A stretch of DNA of 64,000 nt from Brasenia schreberi (GCA_036023115.1 JAYKKT010000088.1:2307501-2371500), one strand, 5' to 3'; positions 35,052 to 47,247 are shown, counted from the first letter of the stretch. Notes: generated by a model from the letters alone, not told the origin. Translations and numbers: made by a program.

Positions 35052-35254
35052 CTTTTCATATTATACAACAACAACAACTAAGCCTTTTTCCATACTAGAC
35101 AGGGTCGGGTACATGGATTCTTTGTTTCCACATATCCCTATCGTGTGCCATATTAGCAGTTAACTCACAATAAGCTAGATCATTCTTTATTGTTTATTTC
35201 CTACACTTTTGTGGTTGTCCTCTAGCTCTTTTAATACTTTCCAAATTTAGTTTT

Positions 35255-37990
35255 TTATACTTTCTTACAGGTTCTTCTTTTGATCTTCTTTCTATATATC
35301 CAAACCATCTTAAACAATATTCTCATTTTATCCTCTATTTGTGCCACGCCTAATTTGTTTCTAATAACCTCATTATGTATACGGTCTTTTCTTGTATGAC
35401 CACTCATTCGTCTCAACATCTTCATTTCTGTCACAAACATCTTTTATACATGTTGATGATTAACTGCCCAACACTGAGAACCATAAAACATGGCAGGTTG
35501 AATTACTCCTCTATAATATTTACCTTTTAATTTTAATGGTATCTTCTTATCACAAAGACCCCTCTCCATTTTAACCAACCAACATTAATTCTATGCGTAA
35601 CATCTCCATCAATTCTTCCATCACTCTAAAAAATTGACCCTAGGAATTTAAAACTTTCCTTTTGGGAGATGCAATGTGTGTCAATTTTAATTTCTATGTC
35701 CTCTCAGGTAACTAAATGATCAAACTTACATTCCATATATTTTGTCTTTATTCTACTAAGTCGGAGGCCTTTGCTTTCTAATGTTTCTCTCCATAGTTTC
35801 AATTTTCTATTAACTTTTTCCTTAAACTCCTCCACTAATACAATGTCATCTTCAAATAACATACACCAAGCTACTTCATCTTGAATATATTTTGTTAACT
35901 CATCAATCACCATTATAAATAAGTATGGACTTAAAGTTGATCCTTGATGTAACCTAATATTAACTTCAAAGAAGTCTGTCATTCCTTCATGAGTCCTCAT
36001 ACATGTTTTTGCACCATCATATATGTCTCTTATAAGGTTAATGTATGTCAATGGGATACCTCTTTTTTCCAAAGAACCTCCCTCAGTACTCTATCATAAG
36101 CTTTTTCTGAATCAATAAATATCATCTGAAGGTCTTTCTTTTTTGCTCTAAAATGTTTCATAAGACATCTCAAAAGGTGAATCGCTTCAATAGTAGATCT
36201 GCCTAGCATGAATCCAAATTGGTTCTCTGTTGTACTTGATACTTGTCTTAACCTACCTTCGATAATTCTTTTCCACAATTTTATAGTATGACTCATTAAC
36301 TTGACACCTCGATAATTCGCACAATTCTGAATGTCTCCCTTGTTCTTATATATGGGTATAAGTGTACTTGCTCTCCATTCCTCAAGCATCTTTTGGTTTT
36401 TCCATATTTCATTAAATAGTCTTGTGAGCCAAGTGATTCCTATTTCTCTTACTATTTTCCAAACTTCTATAGAAATATTATCTGGTCCTAGCGATTTACC
36501 ACCCTTCATATGTTTAAGAGCCTCTTTGACTTCGTTCTTTTGAATATGTCGGTAGAAATTGTGGTTTATATACTTTTTTGATTTGGCTAACTCTCCTAAG
36601 ATAATACTAACATCTTTATTTTCATTAAAAAGCTTATAAAAATAAATTTTCCATCTATTTCTTACATCATCATTTGCCACTAGAATTTTTTCATCCTCGT
36701 TCTTGATGCATCTAACATAATTAAGATATTTAGTTTTCTTATCTCTAGCCCTACCTATCCTAAAAATATCTCTTTCACCCTCTTTTGAGTTGAGTTTTTT
36801 ATATAAATCCTTTCAAATTTTAGCTTTTGTTTCACTCACGTCTTTTTATGCTTTCTTCTTTGATTTCTTATAAGCCTTTAAAGTTTCACTAAGTTTTCTT
36901 AGCATTAATGTAATTTGTAACATGCCCTCTTTGCCTTGATTTTATTTTGCACTACTTCACTCCACCACCAAGCTTCTTTTTTGTGCTGGTACACCTCCCT
37001 TAGATACATAACACATCTTTCGCCACTTTCCTAATATGTATAGCCATATTGTTCCACATATCACTGGGTGTACCAACATAATTCCAAGCATCTCCTTAAA
37101 GGACTTTCTGTTTAAATATATCTTATTTCTCGCTTTTGAGATTCCACCATTTAGTCTGAATAGCTTGATGCACTCTTTTCTTCTTTGTTCATTTTTTAAT
37201 TTGTAAATCCATAACTAAAAGTCGATGTTGGGTGGTTAAGCTTTCTCTTGGAATTACCTAGCAATCTTTACAACACACTCTATCTTTTTTTCTACAAATA
37301 AAGTAATCAATTTGTGTTTGTGATAAGCCACTCTTATAAGTAATTAAATGTTCATCTCATTTTTTGAAGATTGTATTGACTATAAAGAGATCAAATACAA
37401 CAACAACAACAACAAAGTCTTTTCCCATACTAGATGGGGTCGGCTATTATAAAGAGATCAAATGCCATAGCAAAATTTAAAATCTCCCTACCTTTCTCAT
37501 TTATATCCCCAAAACCAAAGTTTCCATGAATACCTTGATATCCTAATGCCTCTTTACTGACATGTCCATTTAAGTTTTCTCCTAAACAAATCATCTCCCT
37601 TTGTGTAATCTTTTAAATCACCTTATCTAACTCTTCCCAAAAAACAGTCTTTATACTATCTTCTAGTCCTACTTAGGGTGCGTAAGCACAAACTTCAAAA
37701 CCTCTGCTCCTTACACTATCCTTTAAATCTTTATTTATTATAATACCAACTCCGTTTCGAGCCTTTTCTTTACCTTAGTATCATGATTTAAAACTTGTAT
37801 CATCTATCTCCTTTGCTTTTTCTCCAACCCATTTTGTCTCTTGTAAACATAGAATATGAATCTTTCTCCGAATCATAGCATCTATCACCTCCATTAGCTT
37901 ACCAGATAATGTTCCGATATTCCAAGAACCAATACGAATCTTATTATCTAGGACTAGCTTCTTTACCCCCTCGCATCCGTCCATATTCAA
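35255..37990 (-). pseudogene. RTE LINE endonuclease-reverse transcriptase ORF, broken
   Basis: Minus strand. The endonuclease part (37781-37990) shows RIGSWNIGTLSGK and ILCLQETKW, the EEP-nuclease start. Reverse transcriptase blocks (36048-36680, then 35704-36072 in another frame) show TLIPIYKNKGDIQNCANYRG, FIDSEKAYDRV, LHQGSTLSPYLF and the catalytic FEDDIVLV, where FADD is usual. The C-terminal part (35255-35440) shows MLRRMSGHTRKDRI. Frame changes between blocks and missing middle segments show that it cannot make a full protein. Confidence 0.9.
37397..37447 (-). mobile_element. 51-bp LINE-tail insertion with 16-bp target duplication
   Basis: Inside LINE A the sequence TATAAAGAGATCAAAT occurs at 37381-37396 and again at 37448-37463. 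Between them lies only a piece of LINE 3' UTR plus (CAA)n tail, read backwards, ending at tggggtcggcta. LINE B lacks the insert at the equivalent place (about 45791), which proves insertion. Confidence 0.93.
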
Positions 37991-38306
37991 AATGCGAAGA
38001 CCCTCTATGAAAATTATTCTCTACATTCGGGCGACAATGTAGCGGGACTAACTTCTTTACCCACACCCGTCTATGATGTGGGAACCCTCTTTGCAATTGA
38101 TTCACTACATTCGGGCGAAAATGTAGTGGCCCTTGCTTACTTATTACTGTATTCGGGCTCTGCAACACATCTCTAGGGGGGAACGCCCCAAAGCAATGAT
38201 CATGGTTGTCGGAAGCCTTACACAACCCTCCTCTTTTATCCAGGCTTGGGACCGGAAATGCAAGGGTGATCCCTTACATGATTTCAAAAATTTCTTTTCA
38301 TACTAT

Positions 38307-38977
38307 ACTGCATATACAAAAATTTCTGACCTCTATAATTTCAAATTTTGTCAAGCTGAATAAATGAGCAATTCCTCAAGGTTTCTTGAAGATGAATGCA
38401 TGTCATGATCATCTCTGATTAAGGCTGCACCACCAGGAGACTAGTGTCAGCAGTAGATGAAGAAACTACTAGTCTGCACACACACACACACAGAGGACCA
38501 TTTCATACAAAGATTAAGAATAGTACCAGTAATTCAATAAGCACATTTCATTACAGAATGGAGAGGGAAGATACCCTAGGTCAGCTCACGGAGAAGTTTT
38601 ATCATCCAGTGCCTTGAGGCCAGGGAGGATGTTTTGTGTATCTCCCTGATATTGAGATCTGCAAGTGAAAACATGATGATTATTTAAGACCAAAGGTCAA
38701 GCCTGTTCCTACACAGATTCTATGTGACCATTACGTTTGATTTTATAGAAAATTTAACTCCAAAAAAGCAAGACTACGTTTTATTGTTTTTTTACTACAC
38801 TTCAAGCAATGTTGTAAGTATCGATGTGCAAGGTGTATCAATTTTTTTTATTGATGACATATAGAGATATGTATCGTTACGTTTTCGAATGAAAAAAATA
38901 TAAAAAAATATATTACAAGACTGCTTTAACGGCCTTGGTGATCCACTCACCTGATACGTTATCAGTTCATAAGCTCA
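38307..38977. other. intergenic, with two weak signals
   Basis: A CA microsatellite at 38477-38492, a possible terminal exon at 38586-38658 and, at 38809, CAATGTTGTAAGTATCG, which resembles the hAT terminal sequence at 58.1 kb (CAATGTTGTCTGACG). A LINE 3' UTR trace (ttaactccaaaaaagcaag) lies at 38754. None is strong. Confidence 0.35.
38586..38658 (-). other. possible small terminal exon, unassigned
   Basis: After an acceptor (TTTTCACTTGCAG), entered with one base, the frame reads SQYQGDTQNILPGLKALDD and KTSP, then TGA. It lies downstream of the kinase exons on the same strand, but no known kinase tail matches. It could be chance. Confidence 0.2.
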
Positions 38978-39389
38978 ATACAGCACCCATGTGAAAAAGA
39001 GGATCAACTCACCTGATCCAGTAAGAAGGTTCATGATCCAATGATTCCAATCCTCTAAGGAACCAAGGTCTTGGAGGCTTTTGGTGAATCTTTAGTGCTC
39101 CTAACTAAAACATCGTAATTGATGGATGCCAGCTGAGACAGATTCTGCACAAAACCAGTCATTCATCAGGTTGGAATCTCTAAGGAATACAGCACCCATG
39201 TGAAAAAGAGGATCAACTCACCTGATCCAGTAAGAAGGTTCATGATCCAATGATTCCAATCCTCTAAGGAATTTTTGTATTGGAGGCTTTTGGTGAATCT
39301 TTAGTGCTCCTAACTAAAACATCGTAATTGATGGATGCCAGCTGAGACAGATTCTGCACAAAACCAGTCATTCATCAGGTTGGAATCTC
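38978..39389. repeat. 209-bp tandem duplication carrying the kinase terminal exon
   Basis: Copy 1 (about 38978-39186) and copy 2 (39187-39389) run from ATACAGCACCCATGTG to CAGGTTGGAATCTC and are almost identical. The clearest difference is ACCAAGGTC against ATTTTTGTA just inside the coding end. Each copy contains an acceptor, a 30-codon exon and its stop. Confidence 0.95.
39055..39144 (-). other. second copy of the kinase terminal exon
   Basis: Same acceptor and same first 24 codons as the exon at 39264-39353, then a different ending (KASKTLVP against KASNTKIP) and the same stop position. It could serve as an alternative last exon or be unused. Confidence 0.7.
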
Positions 39390-41652
39390 AACCGTAACGT
39401 CACCTTAACTGCATGGAAGCAAATTCCTTTTCTTCTTTTTTTGATTGAACATACAAGCAAATTCTAGCGTCATTTTTTGTATACCTTGAAAGAGAAGTTA
39501 CTGAAAGAATAGTTCACTGAGAGGGAAGTACCAAAATCAGCCAGAGCACCGCATTCATCCCCCTGACAGTAGAATGCAATTAGACAAGCCAGACTTCAAA
39601 CATAACCAAAACCAAAATGAAACCAGGCTTTTTCCCATATAAGTGGGGCGGCTATATGGATTCTTAATCACTGGTGAGCCTGGTCCTTAGTCACATTAGC
39701 ATTTAACTCCAACAAAAGCAAGATTATGTTTTGTTATCTCCCTCCAACACTTCAAAAAACTTCTTCAATCATTTGGCCCTCTTTTGTTCATCATCTGATT
39801 TCTCACATCGATTTCTCAGGCATTCTGACTGCATCCACCTCTCCATATGTTTGAACCACCACCAACGTCTCTTAAATTTTATCTTTTATTGGTGTCAACT
39901 CTTTACTTAGTAATATCATCATTGATCTTGCAAAGCCATAGTTAAAACATAGAAGGATTTTATTTAGCATTTTCTCTCTTCTGAAAGTTGTTGGAGAAAC
40001 TCCATTACCGTGAAATATATCACTTCCTAAGATGGATAACTAAAATAAGAGTTGTTTATGAATCCTTTTTCCTTACTTCCTCATCCTGGAGGTTGCTTGG
40101 TGTGCTGCTGGTACAACTCATGCTGCAGGTATCAGAAGCATCATCATGCTCATTGGCTACTTCATAGACATAATCACTTGCCAGATTCCAGTTGTAACGA
40201 CTGGCAAAATAGCTTGTGTCACATGCATCTTCAGCTGCTGGAACGAAAGCTGCCTGTGCACCAAATTGAGCACCACACCACTCACGGTCATGCAAGAGAA
40301 AACGCTATTCAAAAACGAAAATTTACAGTTGACAGAACCTTCTGCCTCGCTAAGGTTTCCCAATTGATATCTCTAAAGAAGGGGTGGCTCTTCACCTGTA
40401 CAAACCAAATACGTGGAGTAAAGTCACTTCTTGACCAGAAAGAAAATTAGGTGAAAGTTATGCTAGCCCATTAATTGCTTTCTTACCTCACCTGCTCCTG
40501 TTGCTCCAAGTCTTTGGACTGGATTTTCAATCAACAACCTGAAAAGAAGTGTGCCACACAATTTCACTAGAATTGCATAGCATAAGGAGGAATAACTAAG
40601 AAAGAGCAAGAAGAGATCCAAAATATAATGCAAGGCACATGGATATTGTGCATTTTCTCTAGTCTGCAGTTGGAGCACTTCTTTCTGTAAGGACAAAATT
40701 GGTGCTGGTTTGAATGATGTCCAGGAGAAGAATATCACAGATGTGACAGTAATTAAGAACAAGATTGGACTACATAATGCAGTGCTCTTTTTTTGCAGTT
40801 TATTTCATTCTCATCAGCAATGAATTTTTTGTACAGACACAAGATATATCACTCACTTGGGGACATGAATGAAGCAGCATAGACAACAAATTCAGGAAGC
40901 ATGATACTAAAAGACCAAGTAGTTTATTGCTGCAAGTTCATACAGTAGTTTATAGTCCAGCATGCATGTTGTGTTTTGGCTCTTTCATCAACCGATGGAT
41001 CAATCAGAGTTGTGCACCTACAGAAATGGAATACCATGCACTCAGTGACCTAAAAACATGTTTTGGGTTCAGGTTTGAAGTCCAAATTGATGAAATTCAG
41101 GTTAGGCAGTCTACATAGTTTTTTAAAAACTCCATCTGCTTGCATTGATTTTTGGGATTTTCCAGATTTCAGGTGTGGCAGCCACCTCACCTCGCTCATG
41201 AATAGGTTTTGCCACTGCATATGAGAAATATATATATGATTTATTGACTCATTAATGAGTTAAATTAACGTGATGTTAGTGACTGCATCCATTGTGCAAG
41301 GACCTTGAACAAGTGGAGTCCAATAATTACTTATGACGTAATCATTTGTAGCCGTGACAGTGGACTGCTGACCACAAGCATGAATAGTGAGAGAACATCA
41401 AGAAATGGTTAACAGACCATGTGATCAGCACATGACTTAGCACGCAACCTTTCATGCCCATAACAGAAACAGCACAAACATGTCGCTGCAAGTATATCCT
41501 GACCAACTTACAGCCGGATGAAGCTATAAGCATAACTAACAAAGATGCTAATTAAAATCTCACTTGTCAATCAAGTCATAAGCCTCATAGCTCATCTCCT
41601 CGGGAACTCATGGCCAGGGAATTTGCCGATTCAATATATTATAGAAAATCAT
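39264..41652 (-). pseudogene. C-terminal exons of an IRE-type AGC protein kinase, 5'-truncated, with a nonsense codon
   Basis: Six minus-strand exons with good splice sites: 41564-41652, 40487-40538, 40339-40395, 40077-40253, 39485-39562 and 39264-39353. They read YNILNRQIPWP*VPEEMSYE, LLIENPVQRLGATGAGE, VKSHPFFRDINWETLARQK, AAFVPAAEDACDTSYFASRY, GDECGALADF with NYSFSNFSFK, and NLSQLASINYDVLV. This is the end of the kinase domain and the AGC tail of INCOMPLETE ROOT HAIR ELONGATION-type kinases, cytosolic Ser/Thr kinases linked to tip growth and mitotic control. All phases agree. The exon at 41564 carries TGA (normally a sense codon after IPWP), and no ATP-binding, HRD or DFG exon is visible before the LINEs begin at about 43.06 kb. 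The gene is therefore broken, or its front lies beyond 60 kb. The last exon has a second, complete copy at 39055-39144. Confidence 0.82.
39620..39890 (-). mobile_element. old LINE 3' fragment in the kinase intron
   Basis: Plus-strand aggctttttcccatataagtgg, ggcggctatatggattctt, agtcacattagcatttaact and gtttgaaccaccaccaacg follow the reversed RTE 3' region in order, much diverged from LINEs A and B. It probably represents an older subfamily, also seen in HIP intron 8. Confidence 0.65.
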
Positions 41653-41659
41653 CTGCATA

Positions 41660-43055
41660 ATGATATAAACGAGAAACCACATGAATCCTGAGACAATACT
41701 CACAAGAAGCATCATATTCAACATCAGACAATTGAAATAAGTTGTCTCCTATGCAAAGGCTCAATTGGCTGTAGGTCAAGATTGAGAATCTGATTGATCT
41801 TGCGCAACAGAGTATTGTACATCTGAAGATGCGAAACTCTATGATTATGTATAGTTGGTTGTTTTCTTATATGGAACATATTAGGGTAAAATAACACTTG
41901 GACCTCATCAGAATTCAACTTAGCCTGACAACTTTCTTACCTTCCCCACTTGTGGAAAATGAAAAGGCTGAAAATAATCAATATGTTCCTTTTTCATGAA
42001 GACATAACTTAGAGCTAACCAGTAACAAGTACAAAAGCTTCAGAAATCCAAGTAAGATACAGAACCAAGATGGACACGTCACACACCATGAAAAATGGAT
42101 AGAGTGTGTCGTTCCTCTTTAAACAATATTCACCTTGTTTGACTAGTAAAACAGAATGACTCCATATTTGTAAAACATACTTCTACATACTCCCTTCATC
42201 AATCATCTTTGAAAGACTACGTACAAAGAGATACTAAGGGTTTGGGAAAAAATTAAATCAGATAACAAATTTTTGAGTATCTTACAATGCGTGTAAATCC
42301 TACTAAAATTAGTCCCAAGTTTTAACAACTACTTCACAATGTTTCAATACGTGAGGAAGAGGGGTCAACACTCTCATAAGAACTACATAAGGCTTATGCA
42401 TACTACAATTAGATCATGTAAATATAATCTAGCATTTTTGAAAAACTAGAGTTGTTGACCGTATGATAGCAAAATTTAAATTACTTAGCTATTTTTTAAT
42501 GAAAATGTCATGATCTGACAACAATATGCACTTTTCTATTAGAAAAGAAATTACAAAACATGCAACTAGTGTTTTTCCCAAAACCTGAAATGAAAATCTT
42601 GAAACCATGCTCAGAATTAATAGAAATTATAAGACAAAGTTGGAGAGTGCACATACATGGTCTAACTTCTAGACATTGTCATAAAGCCAATGACACATTT
42701 TCTTTTTCATAATTAAATACAGATATGGTTCTGAATTTCAGAAAGCTTTAAAAGCATAAAAAGAAGGAACTAAAAGAACAAAGTAGTGTACATACATGGT
42801 ATGACATTCGGATGATATCAGCAGTGTAGGGTTCTTTGCATTCAAAGAAGGTCAAGAATTCGTTTACAATTATGAGATAATAATAGCATAGAGTATATTT
42901 CATTTACACGAGCTTTATTTACAAATTAAACAGGTATTTACAGGTGTTGAGATTAAAGCTCATGCTTTTATAACAATTGTTAACATCCTCATCATCAGAT
43001 AATTTCAAGTAGGATAATATTTGTCAGTGATTATCAATCTTATAAGAGATTGGTA
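41660..43055. other. no gene recognised
   Basis: This is where the upstream kinase exons would be expected. I searched the minus strand for the DFG, APE and HRD motifs and found none. A 64-codon minus frame (41724-41918) has no family motif. Confidence 0.4.
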
Positions 43056-43059
43056 GGAG

Positions 43060-43444
43060 ATACATTCATTGGCGTATATCAATCTATGTATGATAATACA
43101 GAAACATGTCTAAGAACTCATGAAAATGATGGATTTTCTTAAAGTTAATATGGGATTACATCAAGGATTAGCAAGTTCATATTTATTTATCTTGTTTAGT
43201 GACTAGTTAACAAAGCATATTAAAGATGAAGTATCTTTGTGTGTGTTATCCGCAAATGACATTGTGTTACTGGATGAGTCAAGGGAAAATGCTAACAAGA
43301 AGTTTGAACTATATACAGAAAAATTGGAGAAAACGGCTTTCGACTTTGTAGAATAAAGACAGGAGACATGGAATGCAAGTTCAATCATTTGGCTACTACA
43401 CATTGCCACACATTGCTTCCCTTAAAAATAAAGTTTTTAAATAC
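43060..43444 (+). mobile_element. old RTE LINE C, first piece (reverse transcriptase)
   Basis: Plus-strand, stop-ridden relic: SMYDNTETCLRTHEN, NMGLHQGLASSYLF, LTKHIKDEVSLCVLSANDIV, then LDESRENANKKFELYTEKLE. The catalytic motif is decayed (SANDIVLL). The element continues at 46686-46990 and 59461-59670 after younger insertions. It is the oldest layer of the tower. Confidence 0.85.
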
Positions 43445-43461
43445 CTAGTATTAGTTTTCTA

Positions 43462-46400
43462 ACAACAACAACAACAACTAAGCCATTTCCCATACTAGAT
43501 GGGGTTGGCTACATGGATTCTTTGTTTCTACATATCCCTATCATGTGTCATGTTAGCAGTTAACTCACAATAAGCTAGATCATTCTTTATTGTTTCTTTC
43601 CAACAATTTTGTGGTCATCCTCTACCTCTTTTAATACTTTCCAAATTTAGTTTTTCATACCTTCTTAAAAGTTCTTCTTTTGATCTTCTTTCTATATGCT
43701 TAAACGATATTCTTTCATTTTATCCTCTATTGGTGTCACTCCTAATTTGTTTCTAATAACCTAATTATGTATACGGCCTTTTCTTGTATGACCACTCATC
43801 CATTTCAACATCTTCATTTCTGTCACAGACATCTTTTGTACATGTTTATGATTAACTGCCAACACTCACAACCATAGAACATGACAGGCCTAATTGCTGC
43901 TCTATAATATTTACCCTTTAACTTTAATGGTATCTTCTTAAGACAAAGAATACCTGATGCTCCTCTCCATTTTAACCAATCAGCATTAATTCTATACGTA
44001 ACATCTCCATCAATTCTTCCATCACTCTGAAAAATTGACCCTAAGTATTTAAAACTTTCCTTTTAGGGGATGCAATATGTGCCAATTTTAATTTCTATGT
44101 CCTCTGAAGTAACCAAATGATCAAACTTACATTCCATATATTGTGTCTTTGTTCTACTAAGTCGGAGGTCTTCACTTTCTAATGTTTCTCTCCATAGTTC
44201 TAATGTTCTATTAACTTTTCTCTTAGACTCCTCCACTAACACAATGTCATCTCCAAATAACATATACCAAGGTACTTCATCTTGAATATGTTTTGTTAAC
44301 TCATCAATCACCATTATAAATAAGTATGGACTTAAAGTTGATCCTTGATGTAACCCAATTTTAACTTCAAAGAAGTTTGTCATTTCTTTATCAGTCCTCA
44401 CACATGTTTTTGCACCATCGTACATATCTCTTATAAGGTTAATTTATGTCAATAGGATACCTCTTTTTTCTAAAGTTCTCCAAAGAACCTCCCTCTGTAC
44501 CCTATCATAAGTTTTTTCTAGATCAATAAATATCATCTGAATATCTTTCTTTTTTGTTATAAAATGTTCCATAAGACATCTCAAAAGGTGAATCGCTTCA
44601 ACATTAGATCTGCCTAGCATGAATTCAAATTGGTTCTATATTATACTTGATACTTTTCTTAACCTACGTTCGATAATTATTTCCCACAATTTCATAGTAT
44701 GGCTCATTAACTTGATACCTCGATAATTCGCACAATTCTGAATGTCTCCCTTGTTCTTATGTATAGGTATAAGTGTACTCGCTCTTCATTTCTCGGGCAT
44801 CTTTTGGTTTTTCCATATTTCATTAAATAGTCTTGTGACCCAAGTTATTCCTATTTCTCCTAGTATTTTCAAAACTTTTATAAGAATATTGTTTGGTCCT
44901 GCCAATTTACCACTCTTCATATGTTTAAGAGCCTCTTTGACTTCATTCTTTTGAATACGTCGGTAGAAATTATGGTTTATATACTTTTCTGATTTCGCTA
45001 ACTCTCTTAAGTTAATACTAACATCTTTATTTTCATTAAAAAGCTTATAAAAATAATTTTTCCATCTATTTCTTATATCATCATTTGCCACTAGAATTTT
45101 TTCATCTTCGTCCTTGATGCATCTAACATAATTAATATATTTAGTTTTCTTATCTCTAGCCTTATTTATCCTAAAAATATCTCTTTTACCTTCTTTTGAG
45201 TTGAGTTTTTTTATATAAATCCTCCCAAATTTTAGCTTTTGCTTCACTCACGGTCTTTTTTGCTTCCTTCTTTACTTTCTTATAAGCCTCTAAAGTTTCA
45301 CTAGTTTTCTTAGCATAATGTAATTTGTAACATGCCTTCTTTGCCTTATTTTATTTTACACTACTTCACTCCACCACCAAGCTTCTTTTTGTACCGGTGC
45401 ACCTCCCTTAGATACACCTAACACATCTTTTGCCACTTTCCTAATATGTATAGCCATATTGTTTCACATATCATAGGGTGTACCAACATAATTCCAAACA
45501 TCTACTTGAAGGATTTTCTGTTTAAATATATCTTCTTTCTTGCTTTTGAGGTTCCACCATTTAGTTCGAATAGCTCGATGCACTCTTTTCTTCTTTGTCC
45601 ATTTTTTAATTTGCAAATCCATAACTAAAAGTCAATGTTGGGTGGTTAAGCTTTCTCTTGGAATTACCTTGCAATCTTTACAACACGCTCTATCTTTTTT
45701 TTCTAGAAATAAAGTAATCAATTTGTGTTTGTGATAAGCCACTCTTATAAATAGTTAAATGTTCATCTCATTTTTTGAAGATTGTATTGACTATAAAGAG
45801 ATCAAATGCCATAGCAAAATTTAAAATCTCCCTACCTTCCTCATTTATATCCCCAAAACCAAAGTTTCCATGAATACCTTGATATCCTAATGCCTCTTTA
45901 CCAACATGTCCATTTAAGTCTCCTCCTAAACAAATCATCTTCCTCTGTGGAATCTTTTGAATCACTTTATCTAACTCTTCCTAAAAAGTTGTCTTTATAC
46001 TATCTTCTAGTCCTACTTGGGGTACTTAAGCACAAATTATATTCAAAACCTCTGCTCCTAACACTAATTTCAACATCATGATTCAGTCACTATATCATTG
46101 TATGTCTACTACACTATCCTTTAAATCTGTATTTATGATAATACCAACTCCGTTTCGAGCCTTTTCTTTACCTGAGTACCATAATTTAAAACTTGTATCC
46201 TCTATCTCATTTGCTTTTTCTCCAACCCATTTTGTCTCTTGTAAACATAGAATATGAATCTTTCTTCGAATCATAGTATCTACCACCTCTGTTAGCTTAT
46301 CGGATAATATTCTGATATTCCAAGAACCAATACGAATCTTATTATCTAGGACTAGCTTCCTTATCCCCCGCATCCGTCTATATTCAAAATGCGGAGACCC

Positions 46401-46668
46401 TCTCTGAAAATTATTCTCTACATTCGGGCGGCAATATAGCGGACTAACTTCTTTACCCACACCCGTCCATGATGTGGGAACCCTCTCTGTAATTGATTCA
46501 CTACCTTCGGGCGAAAATGTAGTGGCCCTTGCTTACTTATCACTGCGTTCAGGCTTTGCAGCGCGTCGCTAGGCGGGGACGCCCCAAAACAATGCTCATA
46601 ATTTTTGTAATCCATGTTATAAAAATCCGACAAAGTTTTACGCTGGCTGTCGGAAGCCTAACACAACC
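43462..46668 (-). mobile_element. RTE-type LINE B, full-length size
   Basis: 3.2-kb element with the tail at 43462 and 5' end AGGGTTGTGTTAGGCTTCC at 46668. A 17-bp target duplication CTAGTATTAGTTTTCTA (43445-43461) / CTAGTATCAGTTTTCTA (46669-46685) proves insertion into LINE C. It is closely similar to LINE A over its whole length but lacks the 51-bp insert. Confidence 0.95.
44063..46460 (-). pseudogene. RTE LINE B endonuclease-reverse transcriptase ORF, broken
   Basis: Endonuclease start at 46095-46460 (RIGSWNIRILSDK, ILCLQETKW, KARNGVGIIINTDLKD), a middle piece at 45768-45965 (GGDLNGHVGKEALGYQG), finger/palm segments at 44786-45247 (FYKLFNENKDVSIN) and the palm at 44063-44425 (LHQGSTLSPYLF, FGDDIVLV). 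The catalytic YXDD-type motif reads FGDD. Several frame breaks separate the pieces, so it is not functional as it stands. Confidence 0.9.
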
Positions 46669-46685
46669 CTAGTATCAGTTTTCTA

Positions 46686-46990
46686 AAGTGATAAAAAAAA
46701 TTGATAAAAATATCACATAGAATTAATGTAAATTGGTTAAAGTAAAAGATGCATCAAGTATTTTATTTGACAAGGAGATACCATTACTCTTAAAAGATAA
46801 ATACCCACTATGTTATATAATGCAAAGTATTGATTAATTAATCATCAATATGTGTAAAAGATATTCATAGCAGAATTGAAGATGTTGAAATGGATGTGTG
46901 GTTATACAAGAAAAGATCGTATCAATAATAAGGTTACGAGAGACAAATTGGAAGCAACACCAATAAATTAAAATGAGAAAATCATTTAAG
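46686..46990 (+). mobile_element. old RTE LINE C, second piece
   Basis: Continues the relic after the LINE B insertion: RINVNWLK, KMLKWMCGYTRKDR-like segments and HLRWF, which is cut by the copia insertion at 46999. The remainder is at 59461. Confidence 0.8.
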
Positions 46991-46998
46991 ATGGTTTG

Positions 46999-47247
46999 TG
47001 TGAAAGAATAACGAAAATTCTAGGTTATATGTTATATTGTTGCAATAACTAAGTAGGGGTAATTTAGTCTTTCAAGTTAAAACACTTTGTACTTAAATAA
47101 GTTGTTAGTGATTAGGTTTTCTAAGTGAGAAAGAGAAGAGTCAGGAAAGGGACAACTAACACCCATAAAAGGGTCGCGCCCAGATCTACACGTCTTCCTT
47201 CACAACTTAAATAATGATTTTGATTATTTTCGTATCCAATTTAGTCA
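46999..47247 (+). repeat. 5' LTR of copia D
   Basis: 249 bp from TGTGAAAGAATAAC to TTTAGTCA, with a promoter-like ACCCATAAAAGGGTC (about 47160). The primer-binding site TGGTATCAAAGAGG follows immediately at 47248. Confidence 0.88.

Larger units (their letters stand above)
35065..38293 (-). mobile_element. RTE-type LINE A, nearly full length
   Basis: A 3.2-kb non-LTR retrotransposon. The (TTG)n tail is at 35065, and the 5' end near 38293 contains AGGGTTGTGTAAGGCTTCC. CTTTTCATACTAT flanks it on the right (38294-38306) and twice on the left. It encodes, on the minus strand, an N-terminal apurinic endonuclease and a reverse transcriptase, both with stops and frameshifts. A 51-bp LINE tail is inserted at 37397-37447. 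Confidence 0.93.

Noticed and set aside
41724..41918. Kinase exon upstream of the truncated kinase
   Set aside because: The frame has none of the expected PPF or ETPQ sequence and no proper splice junction into 41652.
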